64,000 nt of DNA, taken from positions 1-64,000 of the forward strand of contig NZ_JADEWO010000033.1 in the NCBI RefSeq assembly GCF_015207605.1. The letters are read 5' to 3'. This stretch comes from Oculatella sp. LEGE 06141. GTDB lineage: Bacteria > Cyanobacteriota > Cyanobacteriia > Elainellales > Elainellaceae. The notes beneath the pieces are model-generated. The model saw nothing but the letters and a program-made list of their open reading frames with translations, was not told where the DNA came from and searched no databases. Every line of letters begins with the position of its first letter. The first letter of the stretch is position 1. This document shows, piece by piece, positions 55,155-64,000 of this stretch. The translations under genes and the position numbers were made by a program.

Positions 55155-55859
55155 CTACGCCGCCATGTCGAACAGCAACACCTCAGCATTGTTAGACGCA
55201 CCGCGCAGGGTAATCAACGTTTCTTGAGAAATAGCGGCTCCATCCCCTGCTGTGAGCGGTTTGTCGTTCAGTTGCACCGCACCGCGCGCTACTTGTAACC
55301 AGGCAACTCGTGCATCTGCCAGGGAATGAGTCACTTCCTCTCCGGGTTGCAACGTTGTGGCATAGAGAGCTAGATCCTGGTGAATAGTGATTGATCCATC
55401 GCGTCCATCACGCGAACCAACCAGCCGCAGCTTACCGTGCTTCTCTTCCTCAGAAAAAGTCTTCTGCTCGTAACCGGGTTCAATTCCTTTGGTGTCTGGC
55501 AGAATCCAAATTTGCAGGAAATGGACTGGCTCAGTTTTGGAAGCGTTAAACTCACTGTGCTGAATTCCTGTTCCAGCAGACATTCGCTGCACATCACCAG
55601 GACGAATCACAGATCCCGTACCAATGCTGTCTTTATGTTCTAATGCACCTTCTAGCACATAGGAAATGATTTCCATATCCCGATGCCCGTGAGTACCAAA
55701 TCCTTGCCCTGGAGTGACTTTGTCTTCATTGATCACCCGTAGATCGGCAAACCCCATGTGGTTAGGATCGTAGTAGTTACCAAAGGAGAAAGTGTGACGG
55801 CTATCGAGCCAACCAAAATTGGCAACACCTCGTTCTTGAGCAGACCGAATGGTAATCAT
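55155..55859 (-). CDS. Pirin-family cupin protein
   Basis: 234 residues; AGGAGGG 8 bases before the ATG. Bicupin with the metal ligands of the first cupin in [13 protein letters not shown], the next His in [14 protein letters not shown], and the end LFDMAA. Relatives (YhhW) act as quercetin 2,3-dioxygenases or redox-sensing cofactors. It is divergent from a LysR regulator 127 bases away, the typical arrangement, so it is probably that regulator's target. Confidence 0.9.
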   Translation of the reverse strand: MITIRSAQERGVANFGWLDSRHTFSFGNYYDPNHMGFADLRVINEDKVTPGQGFGTHGHRDMEIISYVLEGALEHKDSIGTGSVIRPGDVQRMSAGTGIQHSEFNASKTEPVHFLQIWILPDTKGIEPGYEQKTFSEEEKHGKLRLVGSRDGRDGSITIHQDLALYATTLQPGEEVTHSLADARVAWLQVARGAVQLNDKPLTAGDGAAISQETLITLRGASNNAEVLLFDMAA

Positions 55860-55933
55860 CTCAAATCCCTCCTAGTTCAGTGGGTAACTTCTTTTTGAGA
55901 ACACTATTATTATGGATTAGATATCAAATAAAG

Positions 55934-55961
55934 ACAATATGCTATTTTGAGGACATATTGT
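55934..55961. promoter_or_regulatory. Candidate LysR operator between pirin and regulator genes
   Basis: ACAATATG and CATATTGT, perfect 8-bp arms with a 12-base spacer, in the centre of the 127-base divergent gap. It fits an LTTR recognition site for the adjacent regulator. Confidence 0.5.
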
Positions 55962-55986
55962 ATCCAAATATTCTACAATTCTCAGA

Positions 55987-56892
55987 ATGGACAAGTTCGA
56001 CAGCATCCGAGCGTTTACTCAAGTCGTGGTTTCAGGAGGGTTTGCCGCCGCGGCGCGTGACATGGGGTTGTCGCGATCGGCTGTCAACAAGCTCGTCATC
56101 AGTTTAGAAAACGACTTGGGTGTGCAGTTATTACATCGCAGCACACGAGTCGTTACCCCAACGGAAACCGGATTGGCGTTTTATCAGCGGTGTGTTGAAA
56201 TCCTGGCCAGCCTGGAAGAAGCAGAACGATCGATCACTCAGCTTCACCAAGAGCCGAAAGGCCAACTGCGGATGAACGCGCCAATGTCATTTGGCACCCT
56301 GCATCTATCTCCAGCCCTGGCTGATTTTCTGGTACAGTATCCCGATCTGCGCGTCCAGTTGACGTTGAGCGATCGCTTTATTGACCCAATTGAAGAAGGG
56401 TTTGATATCACAGTACGAATTGCAGAACCGCAGGAAACCGCCAGTTTAATCGTTCATTCTCTGGCTCCTGCTCAGCGCGTGCTGTGTGCCTCCCCAACCT
56501 ATTTAGAGCATCATGGAACTCCCACCCATCCGAGCGAACTGCACCATCACTCCTGCTTACACTATGGTCAGCTTGCAGTCGAGAACCAATGGAGGCTCAC
56601 TGGGTTGGATCAAGAACACATCATTTCTGTGAAGGGTTCGTTGTGTTCCAACAATGGTGAAGTTTTGAAAGATGCAGCCGTTCAGGGCTTGGGCATCACA
56701 CTCCTTCCCAGGTTTATTATTGGGGACGAATTGCAACGGGGAACGTTGCAAGTGGTGTTGCCCGACTATCATCCCCCTGAACTCTTCATCTATGTGATTT
56801 ATCCTGTCAACCGTCATCTCTCGACCAAAATTCGGCTACTGGTTGACTTCTTACAAAGACGGTTTGGCCGTCAGCCTGCCTGGGATTTGTAA
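55987..56892 (+). CDS. LysR-family transcriptional regulator
   Basis: 301 residues. N-terminal winged helix [20 protein letters not shown] with [20 protein letters not shown] and [12 protein letters not shown]. The effector domain begins [20 protein letters not shown], as in the DsdC/CrgA-like branch that often controls adjacent oxidoreductase or pirin genes. Divergent from the pirin gene with a palindromic site in between. Confidence 0.92.
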   Translation: MDKFDSIRAFTQVVVSGGFAAAARDMGLSRSAVNKLVISLENDLGVQLLHRSTRVVTPTETGLAFYQRCVEILASLEEAERSITQLHQEPKGQLRMNAPMSFGTLHLSPALADFLVQYPDLRVQLTLSDRFIDPIEEGFDITVRIAEPQETASLIVHSLAPAQRVLCASPTYLEHHGTPTHPSELHHHSCLHYGQLAVENQWRLTGLDQEHIISVKGSLCSNNGEVLKDAAVQGLGITLLPRFIIGDELQRGTLQVVLPDYHPPELFIYVIYPVNRHLSTKIRLLVDFLQRRFGRQPAWDL

Positions 56893-57039
56893 GTTGGCCG
56901 GATGCATGTCAAACACAGTTAATGTAAGGACTCCCGGCTTAATGATTCAACATGGGCTTAGGGGCTTAACGAGTATTTCAACCTGAATCACCCTTCAGAG
57001 GGTAAGATTAAGGCATACAACTTCAAAAGGTGAGCAAAG

Positions 57040-57279
57040 ATGGTTAAGCTCTACAACAATCCTGCTCTCCGCCAAGAACCCTTGAGCCAGAAAGCAATGG
57101 TCATTGCACCCAGAGAAAAAGAATCTCTCCTTAATTGGATAGAAAATACGGGTCGGTTCAAAGCGTATGAGCCGACTGAATCTCACGATGACAAAGTGAC
57201 CGAAGAGCTAGAAGAGATTATGGGATCGTCTGTGTATGAGGTAGACAAAGAGGATGAATCGGAAGATTGGGAGCTATGA
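57040..57279 (+). CDS. DUF3134 small cyanobacterial protein (79 aa)
   Basis: 79 residues, AAAGGTGAG ahead of the ATG. The pattern YNNPALRQEPLSQKAMVIAP followed by SLLNWIENTGRFKA is that of DUF3134, a short acidic family found in cyanobacteria. No known role. A strong terminator follows, so it is monocistronic. Confidence 0.78.
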   Translation: MVKLYNNPALRQEPLSQKAMVIAPREKESLLNWIENTGRFKAYEPTESHDDKVTEELEEIMGSSVYEVDKEDESEDWEL

Positions 57280-57320
57280 AGCACTGCTGTTAAGGCATGT
57301 GTTGCCCCTATCTCTACCCC

Positions 57321-57356
57321 AGTGGGGCGAGCATTGCTCGCCCCACTTTATTTATG
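57321..57356 (+). terminator. Rho-independent terminator of the DUF3134 gene
   Basis: AGTGGGGCGAG / CTCGCCCCACT stem with a 5-base loop, then TTTATTTAT. Confidence 0.9.
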
Positions 57357-57481
57357 AGGCTTTGTGAGATATGCGAAAGCCAGGAAAGCTGGAATTGACT
57401 AAAACATTGCTGTCCAGTATTCATCTCGACTTCTGCTCAGTGAAGCCGCTTTCTTCAGTGGGCAGGGGCTACAAAAGCCTG

Positions 57482-57676
57482 TTAACGGCCTCTCACTTTG
57501 GCGATCGCATCTATTTGAGCCTCAATATCCTCGCCTTGTTTAAACTTCTCCCAGGCTTCTGCAATGAGCGCATTGAGGGACTGCAAATCTTCGGGGGGTA
57601 AGTAATCAAAGTCCCCCACATCAAACGATTGTGCGATCGATGCCAGATACTCTTCTTGTTGGGGTCGAGTAGCCAT
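57482..57676 (-). CDS. Small acidic protein (64 aa)
   Basis: 64 residues from ATG 57676, with AAGGA 6 bases ahead; this decides the start over an in-frame codon 21 bases upstream. Mostly helical: QQEEYLASIAQSFDVGDFDY, then LQSLNALIAEAWEKFKQGED. No motif is recognised. It lies 23 bases from the end of the hydroxylase gene and probably shares its transcript. Confidence 0.68.
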   Translation of the reverse strand: MATRPQQEEYLASIAQSFDVGDFDYLPPEDLQSLNALIAEAWEKFKQGEDIEAQIDAIAKVRGR

Positions 57677-57699
57677 AATGTCCTTAGTAAAAAACAAGT

Positions 57700-58521
57700 T
57701 TAAGAGAGTGATGGGTCAGTACGCTGTTTAGGTTTATCTATCTCATGTTTCACAGGAGATGACCGTTTAAGTACGGCAGCAAATTCATGTTCATAGCGGG
57801 GATCTTGTGTCCCTAGCAGTCTGTCCCAGAGCGTAAAATACAGCCCGTAATGCACGGTATAGCTGCGATGATGAATTGAATGGTGGGTTGAACCAATAAA
57901 CCATCGGCTCAGCCAGTGATGGGCAAACGATGGTGGAAACAGCTCAAACCCAAGATGATTCCACACAGCCCATACCGTCATGGTCAGGAGTACAGCAATG
58001 ACAGTAGCGAAATGAAGGGGAATGAGTAAAACAATACCCACAAAGAAAATCATCTGTACGATCGCCTCTGGGAGGTCAAACGCAAAAGATGTCCACGGGG
58101 TTGGATCGCCTGAACGATGATGACCCGAATGCATCCATTTGAAGATAAACGGATGGTGAAACATGCGATGAACGAAGTAGAAGTACGTATCTTGAAGGAC
58201 AAGTACTGTCACGAAGCTGATCCCTAAGTACCACCATCCATACTGGCATGGATCGCTGTATAGCTGCGTTCCCCCAAAGTCGTATCTTGAGAGGACGAAC
58301 GCTGCACCCAGCGAAAACGCGATCGTTGAGACACCGGCCAATCTTAGTTCTCTCCAGATGGATCGGCTCGATGGGGGCGATCGGCGCAGACTGTGTTGGG
58401 CAACAGTCTCTTTCAATAGAACATAGAAGAGGAGATACGTTCCTCCGGCGATAAGAAAGTAACGGGCAAGAATAAGCCCGAAGAAGGCAAACCAGTAAAA
58501 CTCAAACGAGTGGCCTATCAA
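57700..58521 (-). CDS. Sterol desaturase/fatty acid hydroxylase family membrane protein
   Basis: 273 residues from a TTG with AGGA 8 bases ahead and a stop codon just upstream, so no ATG is available. Four to five membrane spans and the di-iron histidine boxes HRMFHH, HSGHH and HHSIHH, in the right order. Family members hydroxylate sterols, carotenoids or fatty acids using O2 and reduced ferredoxin or cytochrome b5. Substrate unknown. Confidence 0.88.
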   Translation of the reverse strand: MIGHSFEFYWFAFFGLILARYFLIAGGTYLLFYVLLKETVAQHSLRRSPPSSRSIWRELRLAGVSTIAFSLGAAFVLSRYDFGGTQLYSDPCQYGWWYLGISFVTVLVLQDTYFYFVHRMFHHPFIFKWMHSGHHRSGDPTPWTSFAFDLPEAIVQMIFFVGIVLLIPLHFATVIAVLLTMTVWAVWNHLGFELFPPSFAHHWLSRWFIGSTHHSIHHRSYTVHYGLYFTLWDRLLGTQDPRYEHEFAAVLKRSSPVKHEIDKPKQRTDPSLS

Positions 58522-58600
58522 TTAACGCATCCTACCGTCAAACCTTATTCTATTGTCTACCTTGAAGTTGACACTCTTCTAAGAGGATGGTTTAAAGTTC

Positions 58601-58660
58601 TAATTTGTAGCCCGACACCCGCAGGTATGCCACACCCCTACAGGTGCGGGCTACAAATTA
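58601..58660. repeat. Palindromic element with 14-bp arms
   Basis: TAATTTGTAGCCCG / CGGGCTACAAATTA around 32 bases, itself bounded by TTTAAA on both sides. It shares 'tttgtagccc' and the Pro-codon-like 'cacccgcagg' with the palindromic repeats at 18 and 27 kb. Confidence 0.8.
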
Positions 58661-58726
58661 GAGTTTAAAGCGCTTCTAAAGCTACATTTCAACTGACATA
58701 GCCCCACCCCGTTGAGCGCAGAGATC

Positions 58727-58815
58727 TACAGCCATTTTCATTTGCATTCACCACGCCTCAAACCCCACACTCATCTTGGCGAGACTGTGACTGACTCGAT
58801 TGAGAACTGCTGTAA
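58727..58815. repeat. 89-bp dispersed repeat, inverted copy 2
   Basis: Inverse of 22626-22714, with a handful of substitutions (for example GTGTAG/GTGTGG and CCACCG/TCACAG). Both copies are intergenic. Confidence 0.85.
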
Positions 58816-58877
58816 ATCACTTGCTGGCAGCAGCATACATTCATTCAGCCATTCGTTCAGCAACGTCCACCTTTTTT

Positions 58878-60491
58878 CTACGCTCCAGAACGTTGGCTAA
58901 CAAACTCTTCTACTTTTGGCGGTGGCTCTGGTGACTCTGCCGACTCTGCTGCCTCTACCGATAAATAGTGAGCAAGCTGGGTATTGATTTCGTCTCGCAC
59001 AATTTGCCGATATTCGATGAAGTGTTCCAGGTGAGCGCAATTAACCAGGTAATGCTGAAACACTTTGGGATTGTGTCGAACGATTGAAACTAGCTGTCGC
59101 CAAAACTGGAAACGGGTGTCGCGCTTGATTCCCTGTCGCCAACAAATGATGAACATTGCCCAAATTTCTACCCATTCTGGCCGCTTAAACTTCTTTTTGT
59201 GGGGTTTGGGTTTCATTTCCAGGAAGTGCCGATAGACACGCGCTAGGTAGCGAGACGGTTCATACAAATCCCAGAAGCAGCGAACATACTCACGGGCAAT
59301 GTCTTCTAGAGGACGAGTCGGAACGAAGTTAATCAGCGTGGTCTGGTGAATATTTGCTTCATCTCCGGTTGCCAATAACCGTCCTTCTTTTTCGAGTCGT
59401 GCCGATAGCGCTGTGTTGGGTAACGCTTGCAGCATACTAAACAACGCCTGGGGAACAGCGGTCGCTTCTACAAAGTCGATGATGCGATCGCCCGCTCCAG
59501 GCTTCTCACCATCAAAACCAATAATGAACCCAGCCATTACCCGCAACCCGGCCTGGTTGATGGTTTTAACAGATTGCACCAGGGAGTTGCGCGTATTCTG
59601 GAACTTTTGCGTTAGCGATAGGCTATCGGTATCGGGTGTCTCGATACCCAAAAAGACAGCGCTAAAGTTAGCGGCAACCATCATTTCCAGCAATTCTGTA
59701 TCCTGTGCCAAATCGACGGATGCTTCGGTTGAAAGACTGAAGGGATAGCCGCGTTCTGCCATCCAGGGAATCAGTTCCTTCAACATCAGCTTGACGTTAC
59801 GTTTGTTGCCAATAAAGTTGTCGTCTACCACAAAGATCGATCGCCGCCACCCCAAATCGTAGAGCGCTTGCAGTTCAGCCAGCAGCTGGGCAGGCGTTTT
59901 AGTACGGGGCTTACGGCCATAAAGAACAATAATGTCGCAGAATTCACACTGGTAGGGGCAGCCTCGCGAGAACTGTACCGACATATCGCTGTAAGCGTTC
60001 AGATCCAGCAGGTCAAACCGGGGAACCGGAGTATGAGTGACATCGGGCTTTTCGTTATTGGCACGGAATACACCAGATGTTTCTCCTCGCTCCAGAGCAT
60101 CGACCAGCATGGGTAGGGTGATCTCGCCCTCATCCAGCACCAAGAAATCGGCTCCTGCCTCTTGCACTGATTCAGGGACAGACGTCACGTAAGGCCCCCC
60201 TACTGCTACTGTTTTGCCGCGCCGCTTTGCTTCGCTAACCAAGCGCAGCATGTCGGGTTTCTGCACAATCATACCGGAGATGATGACGAGATCGGCCCAG
60301 TACCAGTCGGCTTCGCTTTCATAGCGCACATTACGATCGACCAGGCGAAACTTCCACGTTTGCGGCAAGATAGCGGCAACGGTCGTTAAGCTCAGCGGAG
60401 GGAGGGAAACCTTGCGCCCAATCAATTCCAGGGCTTTGTCAAACGACCAAAATGACTTAGGAAAAAGCGGATAGAGCAACAAAACGCGCAT
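58878..60491 (-). CDS. B12-binding domain radical SAM enzyme with DUF4070
   Basis: 537 residues. Residues 1-140 are a cobalamin-binding fold (LVIISGMIVQKPDMLRLVSE, VAVGGPYVTS). The radical SAM cluster is CPYQCEFC at C178, C182 and C185, followed by VVDDNFIGNKRNVKLML and GIETPDTDSL. The C-terminal ~180 residues match the DUF4070 helper domain. Members methylate or rearrange lipids, hopanoids or peptides; the substrate here is unknown. No conserved partner gene is adjacent, though a hydroxylase lies next to it. Confidence 0.88.
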   Translation of the reverse strand: MRVLLLYPLFPKSFWSFDKALELIGRKVSLPPLSLTTVAAILPQTWKFRLVDRNVRYESEADWYWADLVIISGMIVQKPDMLRLVSEAKRRGKTVAVGGPYVTSVPESVQEAGADFLVLDEGEITLPMLVDALERGETSGVFRANNEKPDVTHTPVPRFDLLDLNAYSDMSVQFSRGCPYQCEFCDIIVLYGRKPRTKTPAQLLAELQALYDLGWRRSIFVVDDNFIGNKRNVKLMLKELIPWMAERGYPFSLSTEASVDLAQDTELLEMMVAANFSAVFLGIETPDTDSLSLTQKFQNTRNSLVQSVKTINQAGLRVMAGFIIGFDGEKPGAGDRIIDFVEATAVPQALFSMLQALPNTALSARLEKEGRLLATGDEANIHQTTLINFVPTRPLEDIAREYVRCFWDLYEPSRYLARVYRHFLEMKPKPHKKKFKRPEWVEIWAMFIICWRQGIKRDTRFQFWRQLVSIVRHNPKVFQHYLVNCAHLEHFIEYRQIVRDEINTQLAHYLSVEAAESAESPEPPPKVEEFVSQRSGA

Positions 60492-61416
60492 GGAATACCA
60501 AGCCTCATCAGGTCAGTAGCGGAAAATCGTGAAGGAAACAGGCTGCATCTTCAAATGAAGATATGCATCATACCAGCACAGAGCTAAACATCACATCTCG
60601 CTTTTCTAAGTGTGGGTTGAGTGTCATGCCTTAGCAAGGGTTGTACCATATCGACTGAATAATAAAGGGTGAGTTCCGCACAACAAAGATTTTAGATAAA
60701 CAGCGACTCTGATCAAGCTTACGCCTGAATCAATCACCGCTTGCTTTGGCTACTTTAATCAGAAAATACTAATAAATCTAGAAGATGTTTTAAAAGTACT
60801 GATTGCAACTCAAATCGCGTCCTAAATCTCCTAACCCTGAACTTCGACGTGAGTACTCAGCCGAACGGGGATTTCCAAGCTGTTTTTGGGTCAAAGTGTT
60901 CTAACCCTGGGGATTCTGGGGTGAATGCAGACCATTTGATATGGTTTTTGATATGTTTCAAGTCAACCTCTTACGTGTGACCAGGTTTACTATGCTGCTT
61001 TGAATGGTTGCTCGTTTAGCCAGGACAACATCTCCCTGCGTTTTTGGATCGTTCAAAGAAAAATACAACAGCTTCAAGTGAGTATAAAATGAGCGCTATC
61101 TATAAAATCTTAAAGCTTAGTAAAATCTTAGCGCTTGCCTGGAACTCAAATCACTTTGCCGAGACTGAATCATAGATTTTATAGTGACCTTAAATAAAGA
61201 AAGGTTGATTGATATCAACCGGGTTATTTTAAACTCGGCGATCGCTCCAATTTCATCCCAATTTATGTACTGGAATGCAATTGCTGTGATGCCCTATTGT
61301 CCAAAAACGATCTGTGGTATAACGTAGTCAAAGTAAATGGATGAAATCATTTTCTACTGGCTTTAAGCCTACCATTAAACAAAGAACGAATAAAGGGCAA
61401 ATTCAACAGGTCAAGT
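60492..61416. other. 0.9-kb gap with a decayed miniature element
   Basis: The section 60781-60973 begins AGAAGATGTTTTAAAAGTAC and ends CAAGTCAACCTCTT and has the 'gacgtgagtactcagccgaacgggga' core seen at 18040 and 18415, so it is an old copy of the 178-bp element. No gene is seen; the part after 61000 is AT-rich and should hold the promoter of the desaturase gene. Confidence 0.6.
60781..60973. mobile_element. Decayed miniature inverted-repeat element
   Basis: Related to the complete element at 18347-18524 through its ends and the TTCGACGTGAG/CTCAGCCGAACGGGGA core, but the CCCCCTAAATC blocks have mutated. No coding capacity. Confidence 0.65.
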
Positions 61417-62307
61417 ATGGTATCAAAAGAAGAAAAGGACATCGATATATTTGGATATGCTCCTTTTTTGTTTATTCATCTTGGTAGTCTACTCGTTCTT
61501 TTTGCAGGGGTTAGTTATCCTGCTTTGATCGTATGTTTTGCCTTGTGGTTCGTGCGAATGTTTGGAATTACAGCAGGATATCATCGCTATTTTTCCCATC
61601 GCACCTATAAAACGTCTCGGCAATTTCAGTTTCTTCTTGCCGTTTTAGGAAATTCATCAGTACAGTTGGGGCCATTGTGGTGGGCGGCTCATCATCGCCA
61701 TCATCACCTTCATGTAGACACAGAACAAGACATTCATTCTCCTATGGTGAGTGGTTTTTGGTGGTCACACATGGGCTGGATTATGTGCCCCAAGTATTCT
61801 GAAACCAATGAAAAGGTAATTCGGGATTTTGCTAAATATCCAGAGCTACGGTTGTTGAATCAGTTTCCAACCGTGGTGCCAATCGCTCTAGCGCTGACCG
61901 TGACCGGGGTAGGAATGCTGCTCCAGCATTACGTTCCCCAAAGCGGAACGAATGGATTTCAAATGTTGGCCTGGGGTTTTTTCTTCAGTACCCTTGTGCT
62001 GTACCACACCACGTTTACCATCAATTCTCTGGCTCACACCTTTGGTACTCGTCGGTTTGATACAGCAGATACAAGCCGCAACAACTTGTTTTTGGCGCTA
62101 ATTACCCTGGGTGAAGGCTGGCACAACAATCATCATTATTATCCGGCTTCAGAGCGTCAAGGCTTCTACTGGTGGGAGATAGACGTTGCTCATTATATTC
62201 TCAAGGTGCTGGCATGGCTGGGGCTGGTTTGGGATTTGAAGGCTCCTCCCAAAACCATTTATGACAAGGCCAACACTCATCGAGAGTTCAAATCCAATCA
62301 AACATGA
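61417..62307 (+). CDS. Acyl-CoA/acyl-lipid delta-9-type desaturase
   Basis: 296 residues. Three histidine boxes HRYFSH (56-61), HRHHH (92-97) and HNNHH (236-240), four membrane segments, and the typical FALWFVRMFGITAGYHRYFS and ITLGEGWHNNHH contexts. It introduces a double bond into a fatty acyl chain at the membrane with O2 and electrons from ferredoxin. The C-terminus is hydrophilic. Regiospecificity is by family only. Confidence 0.92.
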   Translation: MVSKEEKDIDIFGYAPFLFIHLGSLLVLFAGVSYPALIVCFALWFVRMFGITAGYHRYFSHRTYKTSRQFQFLLAVLGNSSVQLGPLWWAAHHRHHHLHVDTEQDIHSPMVSGFWWSHMGWIMCPKYSETNEKVIRDFAKYPELRLLNQFPTVVPIALALTVTGVGMLLQHYVPQSGTNGFQMLAWGFFFSTLVLYHTTFTINSLAHTFGTRRFDTADTSRNNLFLALITLGEGWHNNHHYYPASERQGFYWWEIDVAHYILKVLAWLGLVWDLKAPPKTIYDKANTHREFKSNQT

Positions 62308-62606
62308 TGGGCGGTTAGAGGTTGCTTGAAACGGATTAAATGTCTACAAGGGCGCAGCATTTGGCAGATCGCCCTTGTAGACTCAAACAGATTGCCCGTG
62401 GCTGGCTGGTCGCAGGGGATGCCATGACCCTGAGCGCTTCAACTGGGTGATGGGCGATCGCATCATGATGCCACGGTGCTGGATGCCGATCTGCATGGAC
62501 ATCGATCTGGCCAGCAACCCCTGAGAATCAATATCTACAGCGCTGTTCCTGTTTGGCAACGCATCCAGAACTGTAAGTCGGGGCAGATAAGCCCTATGCC
62601 GCAGCT
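62308..62606. other. Short intergenic region
   Basis: About 300 bases between convergent genes. No terminator hairpin with a U-run and no convincing frame is seen. Confidence 0.4.
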
Positions 62607-64000
62607 TTATCTCATCTGGACGGGTTCCAATCGCTTTTGCCTGGTGAACCACCGAATTAAGAGCTTTTCAGCTTCAATCCAGACAAAGACCAGAGAGCTG
62701 AACCCGATGCAAACCAGCAATTCTGTCCCTGTAAGGTAATGGGTATTGAAGAAGTTTCGCAGCGGCTCAACATAAATGAGCAGCAGTTGCAGGATGGTAG
62801 TGCCAATGACGGAAACCAAAATGTAGGGATTTGAGAACAAATTGATTTCAACCATCAGCCGTGTATTAGAACGCATGGCGATCGCATGTCCCATTTGGGC
62901 TAAACATAGTGTGGTAAACACCATCGTTTGCCAGCGATCGCGCTCCAGTCCGTTCCCCTGCACCTGATTGGTGTAATCATAAGCCCACACCATCATCAAA
63001 ATGGTGATGATGGCAAGAATCAGCCCCACTCGCACCATGTACGAGCCTAACCCGCGAGCAAAAATGCTCTCCTTGGGATCTTTGGGCGGTTGTTGCATAA
63101 CCACGGGTCTGCCGGGTTCAACTGCCAATGCCAGGGCTGGAAGGCCATCTGTAACCAGGTTCATCCAGAGAATTTGTAGTGGTGTCAGCGGAACGCCTCC
63201 CATTCCCAACAGAGGAGCCGCCGCGATCGTCAACACTTCACCAATGTTGCTGCCCAAGATGTAACGGATAAAGCGGCGAATGTTAATGTACACCACTCGC
63301 CCTTCTTCTACTGCAGAGACAATGGTTGAGAAGTTGTCGTCTAACAACACCATGTCGCTGGCTTCTTTGCTGACATCGGTACCTGTAATCCCCATTGCTA
63401 CGCCAATGTCGGCCTGTTTCAGGGCAGGCGCATCGTTGACACCATCTCCAGTCATGGCAACAACATGCCCCTGCCGCTGAAGCGCCTGCACAATTCGCAG
63501 CTTATGGTCGGGCGAGACACGGGCATAGACGCTGACATGGTCAACGCAGTTTTCTAACTCTTCGGCGTTAAGTTGTTCTAGCGATCGCCCCGTTAGTATC
63601 ACGTCGCCAGGTTGAGCTATCCCCAGATCTTCGGCAATGGCCTGAGCGGTCAATGGATGGTCGCCTGTAATCATCACTGGACGAATTCCGGCCATGCGGC
63701 AGCGGGCTACCGCATCCCGCACCTCCGGGCGTGGCGCGTCGAGCATTCCGACCAAACCCAGCCAGGTCAGATCGGTTTCAGCGGTTGATTCCGAGCCATC
63801 TGGCGGTACCGCATCCAGGGGTTTACTGGCAAACCCCAACACGCGCCAGCCTCGACTGGCAAACTGGTTGTTTTGCTCCAAAATGTGCGATCGCTGTTCT
63901 GGGGTAAGCGGTACGGCGCGATCGCCCACCTGAACGGTTGTGCAGCAGTCCAGTGTCAGTTCGGGAGAGCCTTTGCAAAACAGGCGATACGGTGAATCTT
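62607..64000 (-). CDS. P2-type cation-transporting ATPase, C-terminal part
   Basis: About 464 residues are visible; the frame is open to the right edge, so the gene starts outside. Seen: KGSPE of the nucleotide-binding domain, [39 protein letters not shown] hinge, then six membrane segments ([39 protein letters not shown] among them). The DKTGT aspartate is outside the window. The spans resemble Ca2+- or multi-cation pumps (PMR1/SERCA type); ion uncertain. Confidence 0.9.
   Translation of the reverse strand, partial: DSPYRLFCKGSPELTLDCCTTVQVGDRAVPLTPEQRSHILEQNNQFASRGWRVLGFASKPLDAVPPDGSESTAETDLTWLGLVGMLDAPRPEVRDAVARCRMAGIRPVMITGDHPLTAQAIAEDLGIAQPGDVILTGRSLEQLNAEELENCVDHVSVYARVSPDHKLRIVQALQRQGHVVAMTGDGVNDAPALKQADIGVAMGITGTDVSKEASDMVLLDDNFSTIVSAVEEGRVVYINIRRFIRYILGSNIGEVLTIAAAPLLGMGGVPLTPLQILWMNLVTDGLPALALAVEPGRPVVMQQPPKDPKESIFARGLGSYMVRVGLILAIITILMMVWAYDYTNQVQGNGLERDRWQTMVFTTLCLAQMGHAIAMRSNTRLMVEINLFSNPYILVSVIGTTILQLLLIYVEPLRNFFNTHYLTGTELLVCIGFSSLVFVWIEAEKLLIRWFTRQKRLEPVQMR

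Overview
The window looks like chromosomal DNA from a filamentous or otherwise large-genome cyanobacterium. The octamer GCGATCGC (HIP1) is scattered through almost every gene. Families typical of cyanobacteria recur: a DUF3134 small protein, serine/threonine kinases with a C-terminal extracellular domain, acyl-lipid-type desaturases, and dispersed 'ccccctaaatccccc' miniature elements. The species cannot be told from the sequence alone.

Layout. 1-8954 (minus) is one tightly coupled operon of an extracellular contractile injection system (eCIS): sheath, tube, baseplate-type zinc protein, Pro/Ser-rich protein, DUF4255 cap protein, AAA+ ATPase, two small proteins and a DUF4157 protein that runs off the left edge. 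Six of the junctions are ATGA stop/start overlaps. 9458-13925 is a small redox group: HxlR-type regulator, divergent acyl-CoA dehydrogenase-like protein, Rieske/FAD reductase and a conserved hypothetical. 14237-17212 encodes a TIR domain and an NB-ARC/TPR STAND protein that lie in the same frame and are separated by a single TGA codon, so they look like one NLR-like protein broken by a nonsense codon. 17213-18722 is a leader, a small cyanobacterial protein and a repeat-rich patch with a miniature transposable element. 18723-24911 holds an AmpG-like MFS transporter, a family 2 glycosyltransferase, an alpha/beta hydrolase, a DinB protein, a short hypothetical and a PQQ-type sugar dehydrogenase lipoprotein. 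24912-27207 is gene-poor and repeat-bearing.

27208-32446 groups a di-haem cytochrome, a vanadium-dependent haloperoxidase and an RTX-repeat protein; two similar 'GTACCCACGYGGGT' palindromes lie upstream of the haloperoxidase and of the RTX gene. 33028-36523 is a phospho-signalling trio: a membrane-anchored disordered protein with six repeated Thr motifs, an FHA protein, and a convergent transmembrane Ser/Thr kinase. 37109-43491 (minus) is the most striking locus. A 75-residue double-glycine-leader peptide with a Cys-free, Arg-rich core is followed by an APH-like kinase/HopA1-like fusion, a C39-peptidase ABC exporter and an HlyD adaptor. It reads as a complete RiPP production and export cassette whose core has Ser/Thr to dehydrate but no Cys to form lanthionine.

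43999-46639 holds an aminotransferase and glutamate dehydrogenase. 46905-50333 has three paralogous tail-collar proteins, a GNAT acetyltransferase and a Tat-exported protein of unknown role. 50426-53915 has a GMC oxidoreductase and an AT-rich, HIP1-free DUF262/HNH (GmrSD-like) defence gene, bordered by a 40-bp-phased repeat array. 55155-64000 contains a pirin and its divergent LysR regulator, two small proteins, a sterol-desaturase-family hydroxylase, a B12/radical SAM enzyme, a fatty-acid desaturase and the C-terminal part of a P2-type cation ATPase cut by the right edge.
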